DNA of 64,000 nucleotides, from the NCBI GenBank assembly GCA_947476925.1, contig CANJSF010000002.1:124001-188000 (forward strand), written 5' to 3'. This document shows positions 18,989 through 27,608 of this stretch, piece by piece. Under the pieces are notes generated by a model. The model had not been told where the DNA came from and ran no database searches. It worked only from the letters and a program-made list of their open reading frames with translations. The stretch comes from Rhodospirillaceae bacterium (GTDB lineage: Bacteria; Pseudomonadota; Alphaproteobacteria; Rhodospirillales; Rhodospirillaceae). The first letter of the stretch is position 1. Each line of letters begins with the position of its first letter. The translations under genes and the position numbers were made by a program.

Positions 18989-20092
18989 ATGAAACGGCGT
19001 TCATTTTTAAAGGCCGCCAGCGTTGGCGGCGCATCGGTTGTTGCCGCACCTGCCATCAGTCAGGGCTTGATCGAATGGCGCATGGTCACCAGTTGGCCCA
19101 AGGGATTGCCGGGCTTAGGCATGGGGGCTGAGCGACTGGCCGCCAACATTACGGCCATGAGCAATGGTCGGCTGACCATCAAACCCTATGCGGCGGGGGA
19201 ATTGGTTCCAGCTTTGGGTTGCTTTGATGCTGTCGCCAGCGGCACGGCGCAAATGAGCCACGATGCCGCTTATTATCACACTGGCAAGTCGGAAGGCTGC
19301 GCGTTCTTCACCGCTTTTCCGTTTGGGTTTACCGCCAGCGAGCTGGAAGGCTGGGTCAAATACGGGAACGGCCAACAGTTGTGGGACGAGCTATATCAGC
19401 CCTTCGGCATCCGCGCTTTTATGGCGGGCAATTCCGGCACCCAAATGCTGGGTTGGTTCAAAAAAGAAATCCGTAGTGTTGCCGATTTGAATGGCCTGAA
19501 ATTCCGAGCGCCCGGCAACCAGGGCCGCGTATTGCAAAAACTCGGTGTCACGCCTGTCACATTACCCGGCGGCGAGATTTTCCCAGCACTTCAATCGGGC
19601 GCCATCGATGGTGCGGAATGGATTGGGCCGTACAACGATCTCGCATTGGGATTCTATCAAGTCTGCAAATACTACTATTCCCACGGCTATCACGAGCCGG
19701 GCGCAGGCTTGCAGCTCATGATCAACGAACAGGCCTGGCAAACACTGCCCAAAGACTTGCAAGAAATCGTCAAGGTTGCCGCTGAAGCCTCGAACCGCGA
19801 TATGCTGGCGGAATACATGGCGCGTTCGGGCCCGGCGTTGCGCACGTTAGTTCAACAGCATGGCGTGATTGTGCGCGGCCTGCCTGAAGACGTGCTGATG
19901 GCATGTGGCGAAAAATCCAACGAAGTGCTCAACGAAATTTATGCGGGCGACACCTCGCCCAATCGCATTGTCAAACGCATCGTCGAAGATTTTCTGAAGT
20001 TCCGCGAGGACGTGATCCCCTGGACGCGCATTGGCGAACAGGCGTTCTTGAATGCGCGCCGCTTACCGTTTGAGTTCAAATTGAAAGCTTAA
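18989..20092 (+). CDS. TRAP transporter substrate-binding protein, TakP-like
   Basis: 367 aa DctP-family periplasmic binding protein with a Tat signal (KRRSFLKAASVGG). By recall it is most like TakP of Rhodobacter, which binds 2-oxoacids such as pyruvate as the sodium complex: shared blocks are AGELVPxL, GNxGxQMxGWF, the Arg-bearing LKFRAPG, PALQSGAIDGAEWIGPYND and KYYYSHGYHE. Begins 2 bp after korB, so it is probably co-transcribed with the 2-oxoacid oxidoreductase, matching a 2-oxoacid ligand. The two membrane subunits lie convergently downstream, and the 4-base TTAA at 20089-20092 gives both stops. Confidence 0.9.
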   Translation: MKRRSFLKAASVGGASVVAAPAISQGLIEWRMVTSWPKGLPGLGMGAERLAANITAMSNGRLTIKPYAAGELVPALGCFDAVASGTAQMSHDAAYYHTGKSEGCAFFTAFPFGFTASELEGWVKYGNGQQLWDELYQPFGIRAFMAGNSGTQMLGWFKKEIRSVADLNGLKFRAPGNQGRVLQKLGVTPVTLPGGEIFPALQSGAIDGAEWIGPYNDLALGFYQVCKYYYSHGYHEPGAGLQLMINEQAWQTLPKDLQEIVKVAAEASNRDMLAEYMARSGPALRTLVQQHGVIVRGLPEDVLMACGEKSNEVLNEIYAGDTSPNRIVKRIVEDFLKFREDVIPWTRIGEQAFLNARRLPFEFKLKA

Positions 20093-21636
20093 CGGGGAAC
20101 AAGGTTCTCGAAGGAGTCCATATAGGGCTTGTTTCTATCGGCGCTGGGCGGGCTGAGCAGGTCACTGAAATCATCACTGACCGGTGAGCCCAATGAGGCG
20201 GGCTGGCCGGCTGATGGCGTCCAAATCTCTTGTGCCATGGGCTCGTTTGAAAATAACTGGCTTGGCAGCCATGTCGCGATTTCAGGGAACACCCAGAGCG
20301 CACAAAGACCCACAATCTGCAACACGACGAACGGCACGACGCCGCGATAGATGTCGGCAGTTTTCACGATGGCGGTGGCCACGCCACGCAAATAGAACAA
20401 CGCAAATCCAAACGGCGGCGTGAGAAAGCTGGTCTGCAAGTTCACGCCCATCATCACGCCCAACCATAACGGATCAGCCCCCAGCTTAATGAGCACGGGC
20501 GCTGAGATGGGCACGACGATAAAGATGATTTCGAACGTGTCGAGGAAGAACCCCAACAAAAAAATCACGAGCATCACAACGAACACTGCGCCGATCACAC
20601 CACCCGGCATCGAGGCCAGCGAGTCGTAGACCAAGTTCTCGCCGCCCAACCCTCGGAACACCAAGCTAAACACGCTGGCGCCAAGCAGAATCACGAACAC
20701 CATAGAGCTGATGTTCATGGTGGTGCGCATCACAGCGTTGAGAATGTCGAGGTTAAGTTCTCGCTTGAACGCGGCCAACACCATGGCGCCGGCGGCCCCG
20801 ACCGATGCCGATTCCGTGGGCGTGGCAATGCCTGCCAAAATGGAACCCAACACGGCCAGAATCAGCAGCAACGGCGGGGCAAGTGCGCCAAGCACGCGTT
20901 TGCTCAAGCCCGCGCGTTGTTCCGGCGTCATTTGCAGGGGCGGGCACGATGCGGGGTCGGTCACCGACTTAATGAACATCCACAGCAGATACAACGTCAC
21001 CAGTCCCAAGCCCGGCAGCATAGCCCCGGCAAACAATTGCCCGACCGAGATGGGCTCGGGAGACATATTGCCCAGCGCCAGTTGAGCGGTTTGGTTGGCC
21101 CCTTGCAGAATGTCGCCGATAAAAATCAGCACTGTTGAGGGTGGGATGATCTGGCCCAAAGTGCCTGCCGCACAAATGGTGCCCGTCGCCAGCTTGGGGT
21201 CGTAGCCTGCGCGCATCATGGCCGGCAGCGACAGCAAGCCCATGGTTACGACTGTCGCGCCGACAATACCCGTTGAAGCGGCAAGTAATGCACCAACCAG
21301 GATTACCGAGTAGCCCAAGCCACCGCGCAATGTGCCAAACAACTCGCCCATGGTGGTCAGCAAAGCCTCGGCGATTTTCGATCGCTCCAGCATCACGCCC
21401 ATAAACACAAACAGCGGCACGGCCACCAACGTCTCGTTAATCATGGTGCCGAAGTAACGCGAGGTCAGCGCCGATAAGATCGCTGGGTCAAACACACCCA
21501 GGCCCAAGCCAATGGCGGCAAACATCAGCCCCACACCGGCCAACGTAAAGGCCACGGGGTAGCCGATCATCACCGCCAGTATGGTGGCGGCAAACATTGC
21601 AACAGACAGAACTTCGCCGATCAGAACCGGGTTCAT
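20089..21636 (-). CDS. dctM: TRAP transporter large permease (DctM)
   Basis: 515 aa, longer than the usual ~430-aa DctM because of a hydrophilic C-terminal tail of about 70 residues after the last membrane helix (from about SNEPMAQEIW). About 12 hydrophobic segments with family blocks MIGYPVAFTLAGVGL, AVPLFVFMGVMLERS, ASTGIVGATVVTMGLLSLP and TPTESASVGAAGAM. Translationally coupled to dctQ by an ATGA overlap. Forms the Na+-driven importer with DctQ and probably the TakP-like protein encoded convergently. Confidence 0.93.
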   Translation of the reverse strand: MNPVLIGEVLSVAMFAATILAVMIGYPVAFTLAGVGLMFAAIGLGLGVFDPAILSALTSRYFGTMINETLVAVPLFVFMGVMLERSKIAEALLTTMGELFGTLRGGLGYSVILVGALLAASTGIVGATVVTMGLLSLPAMMRAGYDPKLATGTICAAGTLGQIIPPSTVLIFIGDILQGANQTAQLALGNMSPEPISVGQLFAGAMLPGLGLVTLYLLWMFIKSVTDPASCPPLQMTPEQRAGLSKRVLGALAPPLLLILAVLGSILAGIATPTESASVGAAGAMVLAAFKRELNLDILNAVMRTTMNISSMVFVILLGASVFSLVFRGLGGENLVYDSLASMPGGVIGAVFVVMLVIFLLGFFLDTFEIIFIVVPISAPVLIKLGADPLWLGVMMGVNLQTSFLTPPFGFALFYLRGVATAIVKTADIYRGVVPFVVLQIVGLCALWVFPEIATWLPSQLFSNEPMAQEIWTPSAGQPASLGSPVSDDFSDLLSPPSADRNKPYMDSFENLVPR

Positions 21637-22199
21637 GAGTTGCTCACGATCTCACTGCTGATCTCGTGGCCAGCCAGAAATGCGATGCGGCGTATCAGCA
21701 ACGCCAAGCCTTGCACAAAGACCAGCAGGCAAAAGGCCCAGAGCGATGATTTCAGCAGATAAAGCGCGGGCATGCCGTTGGCCGTGCTCGACGGTTCACC
21801 AATGGCCCAAGATGAAATTATGAATGGCGCGGAGACATAGGCCACCAGCGCCAACCACGGAAACAAGAAAAATAAAGTGCCGAAGATGTCCAGCCACGCT
21901 TTGCGCCGAGCGCTCATCTGGCCGTAAAAGATGTCAACGTTCACGTGCCCACGATGCAGAAACGTATACCCAGCGCCGAGCAGGAAAACCACGGCGTGCT
22001 GCCACACATAAAGTTCCTGTAGCCACGGAAATCCAACGTTCAACCCATAGCGCAGCACGACCACGGCAAAGCAGGTTAACACGCACGATAGTGTCAACCA
22101 GGCAACCACCCGGCCCACCCATTCGTTGAATGTATCAACACCGTGAACGAAACGTCTCAGTATTCCCACGCCCAATTCCCCCGATCTCAGCCCTATCAT
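21633..22199 (-). CDS. dctQ: TRAP transporter small permease (DctQ)
   Basis: 188 aa with four hydrophobic helices (about 33-55, 68-85, 108-130, 150-172). The DctQ pattern LQELYVWQHAVVFLLGAGYTF and GHVNVDIFY is clear. Start ATG 22199; a GTG at 22169 is an alternative that would remove ten polar residues. Its ATGA stop overlap with dctM shows operon structure. Divergent from the cyclic-nucleotide-binding gene across a 121-bp gap. Confidence 0.9.
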   Translation of the reverse strand: MIGLRSGELGVGILRRFVHGVDTFNEWVGRVVAWLTLSCVLTCFAVVVLRYGLNVGFPWLQELYVWQHAVVFLLGAGYTFLHRGHVNVDIFYGQMSARRKAWLDIFGTLFFLFPWLALVAYVSAPFIISSWAIGEPSSTANGMPALYLLKSSLWAFCLLVFVQGLALLIRRIAFLAGHEISSEIVSNS

Positions 22200-22320
22200 T
22201 TATCCCTTCGTATGGCTGTGGTCCAAGCAGAAAGCGATGATTTTACAAGGTGCGGAGGCGCTTTTTCGGCTATAGTCTGCCTCGCCTTAACAGCCAGTGA
22301 TTCGAACATCGCACACGCCC

Positions 22321-22920
22321 ATGGGCCTTTTACCGCTCGACGAAGCCTCTATCGAAATTGTCACCTACCCCAAGGGCAAAGTGTTGTTCCGCCAGGGTGA
22401 GCGGGCGTCGGCTGCGTATATCGTCAATTCAGGCGCGGTCGGCATTTACCGCGAGAATGGTGATCGCAAAATCCCGCTTGCCACAGTTCGCAAGGGCGAG
22501 CTGTTTGGCGAAATGGCGGTGATTGATAATACCACGCGCATGGCCACAGCCTTTACGGTCGAAGAGTCCACCCTGATGATGATCTCGGTGGACGTGATGA
22601 TGGACAAAATGCGCAAAGCAGACCCGTTCGTCAAAGCGCTGATCCATATGCTGATCAACAACCTGCGCAGCGTGCACGATTCGTACTCGCCCAAACCTCG
22701 TAGCCTGATCGACTCGGTCACCAGCTTGCAGCGCCAAAGTGAATTGGTCGCCCGCTTTATGCTCAGCAAAGTAGCGCCAGAGCTGCGCGCTGAATTGGAT
22801 GCAAAGCTCGCCGCGCTTGATGACGTGGTTAAAGACTTGCGCCGGATTGCTATGACGCATCGTGCTGAAGATCGTCGTAGCGACGCCATCCCGAACGAAG
22901 CAGATCTGCCGCAAACGTGA
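22321..22920 (+). CDS. Cyclic-nucleotide-binding domain protein without a DNA-binding domain
   Basis: 199 aa from ATG 22321; a GTG 24 bases upstream is also in frame. Neither has a clear ribosome site. A CRP-type beta-roll occupies about residues 5-115 with the phosphate-binding cassette GELFGEMAVIDNTTRMATA, including Gly-Glu and Arg. No helix-turn-helix follows; instead there is a helical C-terminus rich in charged residues (about 130-185), which may dimerise or bind a partner. It may be a cAMP/cGMP sensor acting by protein contact. The divergent TRAP genes are a possible but unproven target. Confidence 0.82.
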   Translation: MGLLPLDEASIEIVTYPKGKVLFRQGERASAAYIVNSGAVGIYRENGDRKIPLATVRKGELFGEMAVIDNTTRMATAFTVEESTLMMISVDVMMDKMRKADPFVKALIHMLINNLRSVHDSYSPKPRSLIDSVTSLQRQSELVARFMLSKVAPELRAELDAKLAALDDVVKDLRRIAMTHRAEDRRSDAIPNEADLPQT

Positions 22921-22932
22921 GCGCCTAATAGA

Positions 22933-23754
22933 ATGGTTTACACACCGTCATCAACAGAACTTGCGACGTTCAATCGTGATGGTGTGGTGTGCCTGCGTGG
23001 CGTCATCACGCCGGCACTCACCGATATCTTAGCCAAGGGCATCGACGAGTGCCTCGCACGCCCCGGCCCGAAAGGTCGCAATTTCAATACCGATGGTTCG
23101 CCCGGGCGCTTTGCGGGCGACGTGTTTATGTGGACTTTCAATGATCACATTCGCCAGTTTGTCCGCGAATGTCCGCTGGGCGACATCGCTGCGGCTTATA
23201 TGAGCTCGGCGCGCGCCATGCTGATGCTTGATCAAATGTTTGTGAAAGAACCGAACACGCCCTCGAAATCGCCGTGGCATCAAGATCAGACCTACATGTA
23301 TGCCGATGGCGAACAGCTATGTTCGTTTTGGGTCGCGGTTGATCCGGTCACGCGCGAGTCGGGCGCGGTCGAGTGGGTCAAAACCTCGCACGCCTCTGGA
23401 ACGCTCTATAAAGCCACGGGATTTGACCCCAACATCACCTACGAGACCGATGATTATGCCGACTTGCCGGACATCGAAGGTCACCGACAGAGTTACGACA
23501 TCGTGTCGTTTGAAACTCAGCCTGGTGATGTGATTCTCAACCACCTGCGTACGGTCCATGCCGCGCCGGGGAATCACACAACACGTCGTCGTCGCGCCAT
23601 TGCGTTTCGATATGCGGGCGATGATGCGCGCTATGTTGTGCGTAAAAAAGGCTCACGACCAATCCGCGAGCCGGGCCTTCAACCGGGAGATCCCTTGGCG
23701 TGCGATATTTTTCCGGTTGTTTATCCCCGAAGCCAGATGGCCGTCCCCGCATAG
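22933..23754 (+). CDS. Phytanoyl-CoA dioxygenase (PhyH) family Fe(II)/2-oxoglutarate oxygenase
   Basis: 273 aa. The iron-binding facial triad is visible: WHQDQ gives His116 and Asp118, and LRTVHAAPGN gives the distal His209. An Arg within RRRAIAFRY (about 221) suits the 2-oxoglutarate carboxylate. The double-stranded beta-helix continues with FWVAVDPVTRESGAVEWV. Family members hydroxylate varied small molecules, so the substrate is unknown. Starts 12 bp after the cNMP-binding gene and is likely co-transcribed. Confidence 0.87.
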   Translation: MVYTPSSTELATFNRDGVVCLRGVITPALTDILAKGIDECLARPGPKGRNFNTDGSPGRFAGDVFMWTFNDHIRQFVRECPLGDIAAAYMSSARAMLMLDQMFVKEPNTPSKSPWHQDQTYMYADGEQLCSFWVAVDPVTRESGAVEWVKTSHASGTLYKATGFDPNITYETDDYADLPDIEGHRQSYDIVSFETQPGDVILNHLRTVHAAPGNHTTRRRRAIAFRYAGDDARYVVRKKGSRPIREPGLQPGDPLACDIFPVVYPRSQMAVPA

Positions 23755-23767
23755 CGTTCGGGCATGG

Positions 23768-24295
23768 CTATAATGACGTGTAGCTTGGCGTCACGGCCCA
23801 GCCGTAGCCCACTTCTCGCAAGGGTGTGCCGGCAAAATCGCGCGTGATTTCGCCGGTCTCTTGTCCGCCAAGTGTGTCGTAAAAACCGCGCGCTGGGTTG
23901 TCGGCCAGAACCCACACAAACAAGCCCTTCAATTGGCGCTCGGCCAAGCGGTTTGACAGCGCCATGAACAACCGCCGCCCATGCCCGTTGCCTTGTGCGC
24001 GAGGCGTGACGTAGAGCGATGAAATTTCGGCCTGAAACCGTGGCTCAGCGTGCCGCACGCGTCCGCCCGAGGCAAAGCCCACCACGCGCCCATCGTTGTC
24101 TTCACTGACAAGCGTCAGGAGGTTGACGCGCTCGCGGGTGAGCAACCGCACCCAACCCATGGTCCGGTTTTGCACCGTCAACATATCCAAATATTCTTGT
24201 GGAATAATCCCGCGGTAGGCTGCCTGCCACGTCTCCACATGGACCTTGGCAATGGCAGGCGCATCATCGGGCTCGGCAGGTCGAATCGTCAGCAT
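23768..24295 (-). CDS. GNAT-family N-acetyltransferase
   Basis: 175 aa. Acetyl-CoA-dependent acyltransferase fold: IRPAEPDDAPAIAKVHVETW at the N-terminus, motif A in SSLYVTPRAQGNGHGRRLF (Q/RxxGxG/A equivalent QGNGHG), and the C-terminal VLADNPARGFYDTLGG. Start ATG 24295; an in-frame TTG two codons upstream is less likely. Convergent with the PhyH gene, 13 bp apart. Substrate unknown. Confidence 0.88.
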   Translation of the reverse strand: MLTIRPAEPDDAPAIAKVHVETWQAAYRGIIPQEYLDMLTVQNRTMGWVRLLTRERVNLLTLVSEDNDGRVVGFASGGRVRHAEPRFQAEISSLYVTPRAQGNGHGRRLFMALSNRLAERQLKGLFVWVLADNPARGFYDTLGGQETGEITRDFAGTPLREVGYGWAVTPSYTSL

Positions 24296-24498
24296 GGGCA
24301 AAGATTAGCACAAGCAAGCGCCGCGGGTCTGACATTCGCTACCGTCGCGCCACCAAAACTGAAATGTGAATGTTAGAATTCGACGACTGGTTCGTCCGCT
24401 CAGCGGTTGATCAATGCAACGTGGCAATTCATACGTCGGTTCAGCTTGCGATATCGGCGCTATCGCGCAACGTTCCCCCATTAGTCAAGAGGGTCATC

Positions 24499-25437
24499 AT
24501 GACAACGCCCAACGTCTCTCGTCGGCGAGCGCTGCAGGTTTCGGCGGCAGTGCCCATTGTGCTCGGCGCCGGTGACGCTTTGGCAGCCAAGCCCGCCTTG
24601 AAACTCGACCTCGCTGTCCCGCGCGATTTGATGTTCGCCTACTTGAAACTGCGTGCGTCAACGGTCACGCAAGACGTCTACTATTGGTTTACTGGCACAC
24701 TCGATCTTGCGGCACCCGGCCAAGCGATTAAGCCCATCGTCAAGGTTGAAACACTGATTTTGCGGCGCACCGAAAAGCTTGAAGACTACAAATATCACGT
24801 GACCGATTGGGAAGCCTCGTTCTACCGCGATCTTGAGACCAACCAAATCATTGTTGGCGAAATTAAGAACCCGATTACCAATCGAATGGTTCAGCCAATT
24901 CATTATCGCGAAGGGCCCGTGAAATTTCTGTTCACCGAGAATGAGCCGCGCCTGGTGGGTATTCGCGACATTCTTCCCAATACCGGCAAGCCGTTTAACT
25001 ACCCGTACAAAAAACTGGGCGATGACTTTTGGATGACGAAAGATAGCTACATCAACTCGCCGCACTGGTTGAAGAAAGACGAATGGCCGCTTGAAGCCTC
25101 TGGCGAACGATTGACGGTTCAGACCTCATCAACATTGAAAGGCAAGTGGTCGGACATCATCAACCCTGCCATTGCCGCCGCACCCACTGACTTCTCCTAC
25201 GCCGCCACATCCGATTGGCTGCCGTGGATGCTCATGGGGCAGGCGCCCGGCTACGTGTTGTGGCATTCGGCCGGCAAGAAACTGATGGACCTGAACGAGG
25301 CCCCCGCCGATACGGTGGAAGCTGTGCGTCGTATTCACCCCATTTGGTTTAACCGCCCTGAACCCTGGCCAGCTTTCACCAATCAGTATTTTCAGTATAA
25401 AGAGCAACGCAAACCCGCCGCGCCCAGCCAAAACTAA
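24499..25437 (+). CDS. DUF1838-family secreted protein (first of two tandem copies)
   Basis: 312 aa. Tat signal peptide (SRRRALQVSAAVPIVLGAG, about residues 7-30). ATG 24499 follows GAGGG by 7 nt; in-frame sequence upstream would bury the signal. The body shows DUF1838 features: YYWFTGTLDLAAPG, VETLILRRTEKLEDYKYHVT, and LPWMLMGQAPGYVLWH near the C-terminus, also present in the next gene. Biochemical function of the family is unknown. Export folded through Tat suggests a cofactor or a periplasmic enzyme role. Followed 23 bp later by its paralog. Confidence 0.83.
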   Translation: MTTPNVSRRRALQVSAAVPIVLGAGDALAAKPALKLDLAVPRDLMFAYLKLRASTVTQDVYYWFTGTLDLAAPGQAIKPIVKVETLILRRTEKLEDYKYHVTDWEASFYRDLETNQIIVGEIKNPITNRMVQPIHYREGPVKFLFTENEPRLVGIRDILPNTGKPFNYPYKKLGDDFWMTKDSYINSPHWLKKDEWPLEASGERLTVQTSSTLKGKWSDIINPAIAAAPTDFSYAATSDWLPWMLMGQAPGYVLWHSAGKKLMDLNEAPADTVEAVRRIHPIWFNRPEPWPAFTNQYFQYKEQRKPAAPSQN

Positions 25438-25460
25438 TCACCCACAAAGGATTCACGCCC

Positions 25461-26432
25461 ATGATTGTTTCTGCCCTTGATCGTATGCTCGCCTCGCGCC
25501 GCGACCTCATAGCAGCCACGGCCGGCGCCGCCGCGGTGTCGTTGTTTGGTGCGCGTTCCGCCAATGCCGCGTTGGCGACACCTGATTTTGGTTCGGGTTT
25601 TGACCCGATGAAGGCCGAGCACAACACGCTCGCGTTTTGCAAACTATTGGCTGATACCCGCGATAACTCGGTCACATGCGGTTATTTCAAGGGCCAGGTG
25701 CTGGCCTATGTGGGGCCAAGCAAGGCCTTGCAGCCATTGTTTGGCTACGAGGGCTTTGGACTGACAACTGTGAAGTATGTGGGCGAATACCACTGGCAAA
25801 AGCTGCACAAAGAAGTGTCGTATTACACCGACCTGAAAACCGGCGCGATCTTGGATTCTTGGGAAAACGTGCTGAGCGGCGAGAAGGTCGAGGTGCTGCC
25901 AGTTTACAACGACCCGGTTAATTCCAACTGGGCCCCCACGTATTCATTCGGCGTCGGCGATAAAAAAGTCACCTATCCGTTTCTGTTCCCCTGGTTCATG
26001 GGTGATGACACGGCAGTCGTCGACTTTGGCGTGAACACCACAACCAATGCAGTGCTGATGCCGGACAAATGGCCCCGTGAATCGCATGGTCCCATCACGC
26101 AAGTTTACGAGGCTATCCAAGTGCATGCGCGCCTTTCGGAATTAACAGATCCAAGTCGTACCTCGGTGTATGCCTCTGGTTCTTGGCAGCGTATCGCTCC
26201 CTATCTGCCATGGATGCTCATGGGCCAAGCGCCGGGGCATTTGGTTTACAAAACCACCACGCGCAAGCTCAAAAACGGTGTCGATGGTTTGCCGAAAAAC
26301 GTGCGCGACTACACCGCCAAGCGCTTCCCCAAATACTTGGAACCCTTGCGCGAATGGGTGGGCAGTAACGTGTCCAGCTTTGAAGTTTATGCCCGCGACC
26401 GCAAACCCGCGCCCGAGAAGCCGCAAGGGTAG
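25461..26432 (+). CDS. DUF1838-family secreted protein (second of two tandem copies)
   Basis: 323 aa. Tat signal SRRDLIAATAGAAAVSLFG (about residues 12-36). Ribosome site AAAGGA precedes ATG 25461. Shares LPWMLMGQAPGHLVY and the overall layout with its upstream paralog but has diverged strongly elsewhere (GFGLTTVKYVGEYHWQKLH in place of the VETLILRR region). Function not known. The pair is likely an operon. Confidence 0.83.
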   Translation: MIVSALDRMLASRRDLIAATAGAAAVSLFGARSANAALATPDFGSGFDPMKAEHNTLAFCKLLADTRDNSVTCGYFKGQVLAYVGPSKALQPLFGYEGFGLTTVKYVGEYHWQKLHKEVSYYTDLKTGAILDSWENVLSGEKVEVLPVYNDPVNSNWAPTYSFGVGDKKVTYPFLFPWFMGDDTAVVDFGVNTTTNAVLMPDKWPRESHGPITQVYEAIQVHARLSELTDPSRTSVYASGSWQRIAPYLPWMLMGQAPGHLVYKTTTRKLKNGVDGLPKNVRDYTAKRFPKYLEPLREWVGSNVSSFEVYARDRKPAPEKPQG

Positions 26433-26513
26433 GGGCCAATAAAGAGCAAGAATCGGGTCGGCAGAGCAAGCGGTCATCTCTAGTCTTGCAGCATCTTTAA
26501 AACAGGTGTTGCA

Positions 26514-27392
26514 ATGACTTTTATGGCCGCTTCCCCCACCTCTGATCTCGATCCCATTGCCGATTCCTCGCGCGACTACGACCGGATCGCTAAGGCGATT
26601 GATTTTATTGTCGCTTCGCGCCCGCACCACCCCTCGCTCGAGGACGTTGCGGCGCACGTCGCACTGAGCCCGTTTCATCTGCAGCGCCTGTTCAAGCGCT
26701 GGGCAGGCGTTAGCCCCAAACAGTTCATGAGCTATCTCACGCTCGCGCACGCCAAAAAAGTCATGCGCGGTTCCGCATCGGTACTCGATGCCACGTTTGA
26801 AGTGGGGCTGTCGGGTCCCTCACGGCTGCACGATTTATTTGTTACTCATCAGGCCATGACGCCAGGCGAATACAAAGAGCACGGACGCGACCTCGTTATT
26901 CGCCATGGCCTACACGACACACCCTTTGGGCGCGCACTAATTCTCAGCACCGAGCGCGGCGTGTGCGGCATCGACTTTATCGACGGCTCAGACAAAGCTG
27001 CGTTTGAAACGGCGCAAGCAGAATGGCCGCTCAGCCGCTTGGTTGAAGATCAAGCCGCCACGGCGACAATCGCCAAACAAATCTTCGGGGCGTCGGCCAA
27101 GCAAAAGCCTCTCCGCTTGTTGATGAAGGGCACAAACTTTCAGGTGCAGGTCTGGTCGGCGCTGATGCGAATTCCGGCGGGCAATATTGTTTCGTATGGC
27201 GACATCGCCAAAGCCATTGGCTCGCCTGCGGCCAGCCGCGCCGTCGGCGAGGCGCTTGCGCACAATCTCATTGCCTATGTGGTTCCCTGTCACCGGGTGT
27301 TGCGCGCGACGGGCTTGTTTAAGTCCTACAAGTGGGCGCCGGTCCGCCGTCATGCTTTATTAGCCTGGGAGGCGGCGCAAACGGGTCAATAA
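26514..27392 (+). CDS. AraC-type HTH / methylated-DNA-[protein]-cysteine S-methyltransferase fusion
   Basis: 292 aa. The N-terminal AraC-type DNA-binding domain (about 22-122: LEDVAAHVALSPFHLQRLFK) is fused to an Ogt/AGT domain (about 130-290) whose acceptor Cys259 lies in VVPCHRVLR, with the Asn/Arg helix region SYGDIAKAIGSPAASRAVG. It transfers alkyl groups from O6-alkylguanine to itself. It lacks the N-terminal zinc-Cys domain of E. coli Ada that repairs phosphotriesters and switches on transcription, so how the regulator half is activated is unclear. Confidence 0.92.
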   Translation: MTFMAASPTSDLDPIADSSRDYDRIAKAIDFIVASRPHHPSLEDVAAHVALSPFHLQRLFKRWAGVSPKQFMSYLTLAHAKKVMRGSASVLDATFEVGLSGPSRLHDLFVTHQAMTPGEYKEHGRDLVIRHGLHDTPFGRALILSTERGVCGIDFIDGSDKAAFETAQAEWPLSRLVEDQAATATIAKQIFGASAKQKPLRLLMKGTNFQVQVWSALMRIPAGNIVSYGDIAKAIGSPAASRAVGEALAHNLIAYVVPCHRVLRATGLFKSYKWAPVRRHALLAWEAAQTGQ

Positions 27393-27608
27393 TGACCCGA
27401 TTCATTTGCCTTCAAATACTCGCACTCTTCGAAAGGGCATTGTTGCACCGCATCAGCCGATTCAGCCTGCCGCAACTGGCCGAATCCTATTGATATCAAG
27501 CACTTTTTGCCTTTAAGCTGGCCACAAGAGCAGCCCCTGCGAGGGGCCTGAAGCAATGCTTGTGCGCCAATTTTTGCGCGCAAGTCAGGACATGAGGGGC
27601 GAAGGCAA

